From Ustilaginoidea virens (lineage: Eukaryota; Ascomycota; Sordariomycetes; Hypocreales; Clavicipitaceae), in contig NC_057317.1 in the NCBI RefSeq assembly GCF_000687475.1, positions 1,178,001 to 1,242,000 of the forward strand: a stretch of 64,000 nt of DNA, in the 5' to 3' direction. The notes under the pieces were generated by a model. It did not search any database, was not told where the DNA came from, and worked only from the letters and a program-made list of their open reading frames with translations. Below, in pieces: positions 57,657 to 64,000 of the stretch (within the stretch, counting starts at the first letter, position 1; every line of letters begins with the position of its first letter). The position numbers and the translations under genes were made by a program.

Positions 57657-59038
57657 ATGCCTGGCGTCAACGGCACCAATGGAGCTGCCCCCCAAGGCAC
57701 CTTCCTGTTCACTGTAAGACGTTAATCTGCGCGACCCTGAGTGGATCAAAGGAAAAAAAAAAAAAAAAACAGACCTGCATCGGAGACGACTAACCTGCTT
57801 CGTAGTCCGAGTCTGTTGGTGAGGGCCATCCTGATAAGATCGCCGATCAGGTTTCCGATGCTATTCTCGATGCCTGCTTGGCCGAGGATCCCCTCTCCAA
57901 GGTTGCTTGCGAGACGGCCACCAAGACGGGTATGATTATGGTCTTTGGTGAAATCACCACCAAGGCCAGGCTTGACTACCAGAAAATTGTCCGTGACACA
58001 GTCAAGGATATTGGTTACGATGACTCATCCAAGGGCTTCGACTACAAGACGCTCAACCTGCTCGTCGCCATTGAACAACAGTCGCCCGACATTGCCCAGG
58101 GCTTGCACTACGACGAGGCCCTCGAGCGTCTCGGCGCTGGTGACCAGGGTATCATGTTTGGTTATGCTACCGACGAGACCCCCGAACTATTCCCCCTTAC
58201 CCTCCAGCTCGCTCACAAGCTGAACGCTGCCATGTCGGCAGCCCGCCGCGACGGCTCCCTCCCCTGGCTCCGCCCCGACACCAAGACGCAAGTCACGGTT
58301 GAGTACAAGCACGACAACGGTGCTGTTGTCCCTGTCCGCGTCCACACCGTTGTTGTATCCGCCCAGCACTCGGCCGACATCACCACCGAGCAGCTGCGCA
58401 AGGAGATTCTCGAAAAGATTATCAAGAAGACCATTCCTGCCAAGTACCTTGACGAGAGAACCATCTATCATGTAAGTTTTAAAACACCGCTTCGACATTG
58501 TCGAAAGGGTAGACTGGGCTTTGATTCATGCATGTCAACTAACCTGCTCGACTCTCCCCCCCCCCCCCCCCCACAGATTCAACCCTCTGGTCTGTTCATC
58601 ATCGGTGGTCCCCAAGGTGATGCTGGTTTGACGGGCCGTAAGATCATTGTCGACACTTACGGTGGCTGGGGCGCTCACGGTGGTGGCGCTTTCTCAGGCA
58701 AGGACTTTTCCAAGGTGGATCGTTCTGCTGCCTATGTCGGCCGCTGGATCGCCAAGTCTCTGGTCAATGCCGGTCTCGCCCGCCGTGCTCTTGTCCAGCT
58801 GTCATACGCCATTGGTGTTGCCGAGCCCCTGTCCATCCACGTTGATACATATGGAACCTCTGAGAAGAGCTCCGAGGAGCTGGTTGAGATTATCCGCAGC
58901 AACTTCGACCTGCGTCCCGGCGTCATCGTCCGTGAGCTTAACCTGACGCGCCCCATCTACCTCCAAACGGCCAAGAATGGTCACTTTGGCACCAACCAAT
59001 CCTTTACCTGGGAGCAGCCCAAGCACCTCAGCTTCTAA
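57657..59038 (+). CDS. SAM2: S-adenosylmethionine synthetase
   Basis: Makes S-adenosylmethionine from methionine and ATP in the cytosol. Exons: 57657-57713, 57806-58471, 58577-59038; 394 residues, the family norm. Motifs: [20 protein letters not shown] rebuilt across the first splice, the signature [20 protein letters not shown], and the P-loop-like GGGAFSGKD with DPTKVDRSA-like [12 protein letters not shown]. All catalytic His, Asp and Lys residues that I can place are there. Codon usage is strongly C/T-ending, consistent with high expression. The ATG lies in CAAAAAATGCC. The last intron ends in a C17 tract right before its CAG acceptor. The symbol follows yeast; which yeast paralogue it matches cannot be said. 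Confidence 0.96.
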
Positions 59039-60852
59039 GTTGGACTATACCTGTTGCGTTGTGGGACCATTCTGTGGAGAGAATTCAACAACAGGCTCTC
59101 CATTGTCTCGAAATCGTTTGAAATTTACAATGGTTGATTTTGGCACTTTTTTCATGCACACTCACGCGGCGTACGGTTCTCAACGATACCATGTTCACTC
59201 CCCACAAGGCCCGTGGGGAGAGGCGGTTTCTGGCATATCTTTTTTTTTTTTTTTTTCTATTCTGTTTTGTTCCCAAGCTTAACGCCCAAAATGGGTATTT
59301 GATCCGGTTTTACGAAAGGGAAAATGGATCGCTTTGCTTGCCTGATCCATGGGGATGGAGTGGCTGTGGGTGTGGTGTGTCTTTCAACAAAGACAGTTTT
59401 GGTGACAAAGCTGCATACGTGAGGCGACAGCAGTGGTCAACCGAGACGTGCGAATATGGTACTCTTTGCAAGGGCAAAAAAGTTTAGACAAGCGTGCTTA
59501 CCGGCGTTTTGGGGACAGAAGAAGTTCAACATCTTTTTTAGCATTCCCCGTGTTTGTCGGGCCGAGCTTGTGCAAGTCAGTCAGCCGGGACGGGTAGCAA
59601 TGGAAGGACTGAGATGAGAGAGAGTGCATGCCGTTTTACCAGCTGTTTGTTCTTTGGTTACATGTAGTCAGTCAGCAAGGACGAAGCCGAGATCTAGACG
59701 TCTAGACGTGCAGGAGGACAAGGTCCTGCAGCGACGGCTTTGATTATATAGATGAGCGGCTTAGAAACGAAACCCAAGAGAGACATGCAAGACAAGAAAG
59801 ACCAGATGAGGGAATTTGTACCGGCGCCAGCAGGTTGACTGATTCTGGGCCAAGCGAGAGCTGACGCTACGCTATTACGCCTTTCTTTCTTTTTTCTTTC
59901 CACAATTTTTTTTTTGTTGCGTGACGACAAGATGAGACGGCAAGAATATACACAACTCCCTAGGGGGATGGAGCTGGTCCTTCTTTTGTTCGTTTTCTCG
60001 TCTTTGCTTCGTCTTTGCTTCGTCTTTGTTTCTCTGGAATATCGCCGTCAGGGGCTCGGCTCGATCGTCCATGCACAAGACCACAAGACGAGAGGGAGAA
60101 TACGCGGCAGCTAAGCGAGGGTCCGGCACAATAGCAGCCTGGTCGTGGGCCAGCAACATAACATGCTGCTTGCTTGCACGTGGTCTGGGTCCTTTGAATC
60201 TGCCTGCCCAGCTGACCTTGTCCTTGCACCAACGTGCCGCCGCCCTGCGAGAAGTTTTCTGGTGCCGCCTGGTCCCTGATGCGTAGGCGAGCGTGGCGGG
60301 CCCCGTCCCGTCATTGGCTCTACTAAGCGCCCCGTGAGCGCAACTTGCGACAAGCACGAGCGTTTATCCGGGGGTTTCTGTCCGTGCGTCCGTGATTACG
60401 CGGTGGTGTTGGCTGCGTCGATGGGCTGGTCTCGGCAGGAACCACTGCAGTCGTGTCGCCGCCGTCTACTGTGTTGGGCAAGCATCATCGTCAGCATCAG
60501 CATCATCATGATGATGATGCAGAGGCATGAATCAACAGTCTCTCTGGGGTGGCATGGCTCCCCTCCCCCCCCCCCCCGGCCGTGCGTCCGTCCGTTGCAA
60601 TAAAGTGTTGTCAGCGGGTGCTATTGTGTCGCTGAGCACGGGACAGGGGCAACCTGTCGGTCGGTGCCTGGGCCATCCCATCATGTAACGAAACAAAGGG
60701 CACGGGGCTCGCTGGGAGCAGAACCGCGCCGTCAGATGTCGAGACGAGCGGTTTCGGGTTGACGGCGTCGCATGCAACCCCCCGCTCCATCAGAATCCAT
60801 CTTGGCGCTGGCTTCAAAAGTCCAGTCCGCACGAGGGAGGCGAGCCAGGGGC

Positions 60853-60882
60853 GGCTGGGCTGGGCTGGGCTGGGCTGGGCTG
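60853..60882. repeat. GGGCT pentamer microsatellite
   Basis: About five and a half copies of GGGCT in gene-free DNA. Confidence 0.9.
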
Positions 60883-61186
60883 GCCTGTTGTCAAACCTTT
60901 TGTGGTCGGAGGTCGGGTTTTTCGACGGGGACAGTGCACGAAACGCGGGAGCGAGCGGGCGATTGCGAAGCCTTGTACCACGTCGCTGGAACCGAGACAG
61001 CCCCCTTTTGTCTCGCCAGCTCCTTTTCCGGGGTGTGGTGGTGGTGGTGGTAGTGGTGGTGGTGGCGTGTCGAGGGGAAGAGGGCGAGTTGGAAGAGCCA
61101 ATGTCTGGAATCCAGATGTGCCTTTTGTGGCGGCGGCGATGGCTGGGCGGGCAGGACTGAGCGGAGTGGATGGACGCGGGACATGT

Positions 61187-61227
61187 GATGGATGGATGGA
61201 TGGATGGATGGATGGATGGATGGATGG
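61187..61227. repeat. GATG tetranucleotide microsatellite
   Basis: Ten uninterrupted copies of GATG. Confidence 0.95.
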
Positions 61228-61380
61228 CTGTCTGTCTGTCGGGGTCTCCGGCGTGATGAACTGCCTGGCCATTGTTGCTGGGGTGTCAGGTGTGGAACCG
61301 TCATTGATGCAAGGCGGCGGCGACTGATGATGGCACGTTTGACCTGGTGTTGTCCCGCGCGGCATGAGTTGGCGGTTGGC

Positions 61381-61505
61381 TGCTGTGCTGTGCTGTGCTG
61401 TGCTGTGCTGTGCTGTGCTGTGCTGTGCTGTGCTGTGCTGTGCTGTGCTGTGCTGTGCTGTGCTGTGCTGTGCTGTGCTGTGCTGTGCTGTGCTGTGCTG
61501 TGCTG
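61381..61505. repeat. TGCTG pentamer microsatellite, 25 copies
   Basis: 125 bp of perfect TGCTG. A 5-bp unit keeps all frames open (CCAVL repeats on plus, STAQH on minus), which explains the long spurious open frames here. Confidence 0.98.
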
Positions 61506-63883
61506 TGAGATGGGCGGATGCTGGCGCGCAATTTCCATGTCCGCCGGTTGGGCCGGGCACTCGGCACTGTCGGCTGGGACATGACAGCGGGCCGCAGCAC
61601 TGAGAGTACGGAGATTACAGGCAGCACGCCAGGCAGCAGACAGACAAGACAGACAGACACACAGCCCCGACATTACAAGCTACAAGCTATGTACAACCAT
61701 CAATCACAACCAGTCGGCAGGTTCCTGGCACCCCGTCCAGCACGATTGACATTAGCACGGAGCACATGCGGAGCACAACAGCCCCAGAGCTTATTTCACA
61801 AGCCCCCCAGCCAAGCACGGGTAAGCAAGCTGGCGCGCTTCCCTTTTCGCAGGCTTGCCTTGCCCGCCTTGCCTGCGTCTCTTGAAATCTTGAAAAAAAA
61901 ATCTGACGGGGCACGACGAACCCTGGGCGGGGCCAGCCCAAGTGCAAGCGGCGTCGCGGCGTCGCGGCGTCGCGGCTGCCGAAGCGGCTGGGCCGGGACG
62001 GGCGCTAGGCCCAATCGGGAGGTCAATGGGCCCCAGCCTTGTTCAGCCCGATGGCTGACAACAATAGGAAACCCCAGCATCAGCACGGCGGGACAATAGC
62101 AAAGCCGCATCGACAACCAGACATTGGCATCAACAACAGCCGCAGCTACAACAGCCGCAGCAGCAGCAGCCCGTCGCCATGCTCCGTACGCCAACCTTTC
62201 CAGCAATCCTGCAGCGTGCGCGCGCGCAGCATGTGCGCATGACGACGGATGGCGCGGATAGATGGGCTCCTCTCGTCCATCCATATCCTGTTACTCGTCA
62301 CGTACGTACTGACTTGCATCATGCCTCCTCGACTCATCTCCAAGCTTATTTGTGAAAAGGAAAAAAAAAGCATGGGCGGAAGAGACACAATCCCCTTTGT
62401 CCTGCCCCCTTGCCCTTGTCCCCCGTCGCTTGGACACCACTCCTTCGGTCGTTACATCGGGCTTTCTTCTGTCATGATGCATCACCGGCAGGATGAGCCC
62501 AGCATATGTGATATCTCGTCAGGCAACCCTGCTCGCATGCGCACAAAGCAGCGTTGCGTAAATGAAAAGGGTAGGTTGAACACCACGCACCCATTCAATG
62601 ACCCAGGCTGAGCGTACAATACGTACTCTGTACTCCGTACTCATACTCATACTCCCATGACGAGTCTGCCGAAACCGATGATCCTGGCTCAGTCAATGGC
62701 AACGGCTGCCCCCCCGGGATAATTTCCCTCTGATGACAACTCGCACACATTGTGATCGAGTACTCCGTACTCTTGATGGACGTCGTTACTGGGTCTCCGT
62801 CCGTCCTCTTCCGTAGCCACGTCAAGCCCGCCAGCCACGTCAAGTCAGAGATGGGGATGGATTCCGCGCCGCGTCTCGCGGTCCATGGCGGGACCTGACC
62901 CGTAGAGCTGGTAAAGCCCACGGGAGAAGTCGATGATCTGGAGCCGAAAAGCATCGGACAGGGGGAAGGGGAGAAAGCCCCCCCCCCAGCCACCTGCAAG
63001 ATTCCGCCATCCCACATTGTGGAGGGAGCTCGAATCATGATTTCCCCAGAGGCCCCCCTCCTCCCCAAAAAGAAATGAAACAAAGAAAAAAAATCGAGAA
63101 TCCCTGTGCTCGTTCGTTACTGGGGACTCGGTGCTCTGCTCCGCCGGCAGACAAAGAGCCGGGGGCAGCCATAGCCAGGTCAGGCGGGCCTTTTGAATGC
63201 TGGCAAGGGCGAGATTTCCTGCATTGACGAGTCGACCCATGCGTCCGAGGCCGTTGTGCAAAGCCCTACTCCGTACTCGCCCATTGTGCTGTTGCACCAA
63301 AATCGAGGCCAGCCCCGGTGCATTGTTTTATTTCGGGCCAATGGCCACCATTGATGATTCAGTCGCGTCCGCAAGCAGGACGCATTCATCTCAGGGGGGG
63401 AGGGACCAAAGGGGTGGTGGATTGGGGGCAAGGGGGCCAATGCCGCGGTGTGCGTTGCAGAATGCCACCAGACGACTTCGGCGGTTACGGAGGGAGGCTA
63501 TCCAGCGGTGATGGAGCTGGACTGATGCTGGGCTGGATGCTGGGCTGGCTGGATGCTGAGCTGGATGCTAGAGTGCATCGTGCATCGTGGACTGGGCGGC
63601 GGGATTCGTACCTCTGCAGCCGGTACTCCGTGGAGCGCGCTTCGTTTCCGACCATTCCAGCCAGGCCATCCCGTATCGACGTCTCGTCCTGTTGTCCTGT
63701 TGTCTTGTAGCTCCGGCACGAATCCCGCAGCCGTTGCGTTGCCTCTCTTCGCAGTCCCCTACACAGACGACGACGGACGACAGACGACGGACGAGGCGGC
63801 CGCAGAAACCAGACGGAGGGGGTGTGTGTGCAGTGTGCAGCGAGCGGGGCCGTAGTGCGCGCTACAATTGACATCAATGCCCA

Positions 63884-63975
63884 TGTACCTAGGTACCTAC
63901 CTACCTTACCTGGCAGGAGCCTCCTACCTCCTTACCTGGCTGGTGGGTGCCTCCTACCTAGGTAGGTACCAGCCC
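63884..63975. repeat. TACCTAGGTACC / CCTCCTACC repeat block
   Basis: TACCTAGGTACCTACCTACC, then two copies of a GGAGCCTCCTACCTCCTTACC-like unit and a closing CCTAGGTAGGTACC. It resembles the other GGTACC clusters and is the densest one. Confidence 0.8.
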
Positions 63976-64000
63976 AGCACAAGGAGCAGCAGCTACCCGT

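Larger units (their letters stand above)
59039..64000. other. Gene-free repeat-rich region
   Basis: About 5 kb with no supported gene on either strand. Longer open frames here overlap tandem repeats or are compositionally biased. It contains T17 (59240-59256), TACTCCGTA copies (62631, 62761, 63267), minisatellites listed separately, GCGTCGCG repeats near 61950-61975 and GGTACC-type repeats at the right edge. Confidence 0.5.

Noticed and set aside
60814..61673. Open frames with STAQH or CCAVL repeats
   Set aside because: They come from the TGCTG pentamer, which stays open in every frame; no flanking domain supports a gene.
1..64000. Search for tRNA genes, rRNA, CRISPR arrays and intact transposons
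   Set aside because: I saw no convincing tRNA B-box context, no rRNA-like sequence, no spaced direct-repeat array, and no transposase or reverse transcriptase motifs. A tRNA scan would be needed to exclude small RNA genes.

Overview
The window is nuclear DNA of a filamentous ascomycete. The genes carry short introns (about 45-160 bp) with GTAAGT-like donors, CTAAC-type branch sites and YAG acceptors. The proteins look like those of Sordariomycetes, most likely Hypocreales; this placement rests on recalled family resemblance, not on a search. Intergenic DNA is long, full of homopolymer runs and short tandem repeats, and carries dispersed GGTACCTAGGTACC-like and TACGGAGTA-like motifs.

Layout, left to right: NOP12 (-, 3' end cut by the window edge) and an Sds3/Dep1-type Rpd3L subunit (+) diverge from one promoter region. 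COA3 (-) and PTA1/symplekin (+) form a second divergent pair. Then come a She3-like coiled-coil protein (+), a six-block fungal protein of unknown function (+), an MFS transporter (+) and a peroxisomal 2,4-dienoyl-CoA reductase-like SDR (-). A gene-poor stretch of about 5.7 kb follows. Next are the HOG-pathway MAPKKK SskB/Ssk2 (+), cytidine deaminase (+), a disordered Ser/Pro-rich protein (-), a Swd3/WDR5-type WD40 protein (-), a Kre9/Knh1-like GPI-anchored wall protein (+), and a decayed NNP-family nitrate transporter relic (-). The right part has MTD1 (+), a long disordered conserved fungal protein (+), APQ12 (+) converging on GPN3 (-), SAM synthetase (+), and about 5 kb of gene-free repeat-rich DNA.

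Most genes are single-copy housekeeping functions: ribosome biogenesis, histone deacetylation and methylation, mRNA 3' processing, RNA polymerase II assembly, nuclear pore, respiratory assembly, one-carbon metabolism, pyrimidine salvage and osmotic signalling. They do not form a biosynthetic cluster and no operon-like logic applies. MTD1 and SAM synthetase both belong to one-carbon metabolism but are separated by three unrelated genes.

I found no convincing novel system. The points most worth checking are the nitrate transporter pseudogene (it lost the segment that normally carries the nitrate signature), the strong excess of the 9-mer TACGGAGTA in intergenic DNA, an upstream ORF overlapping the SHE3-like start codon, two genes with tiny first exons, and long T tracts soon after several stop codons. 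All splice sites are my own manual calls, checked for reading-frame continuity but not against transcripts.
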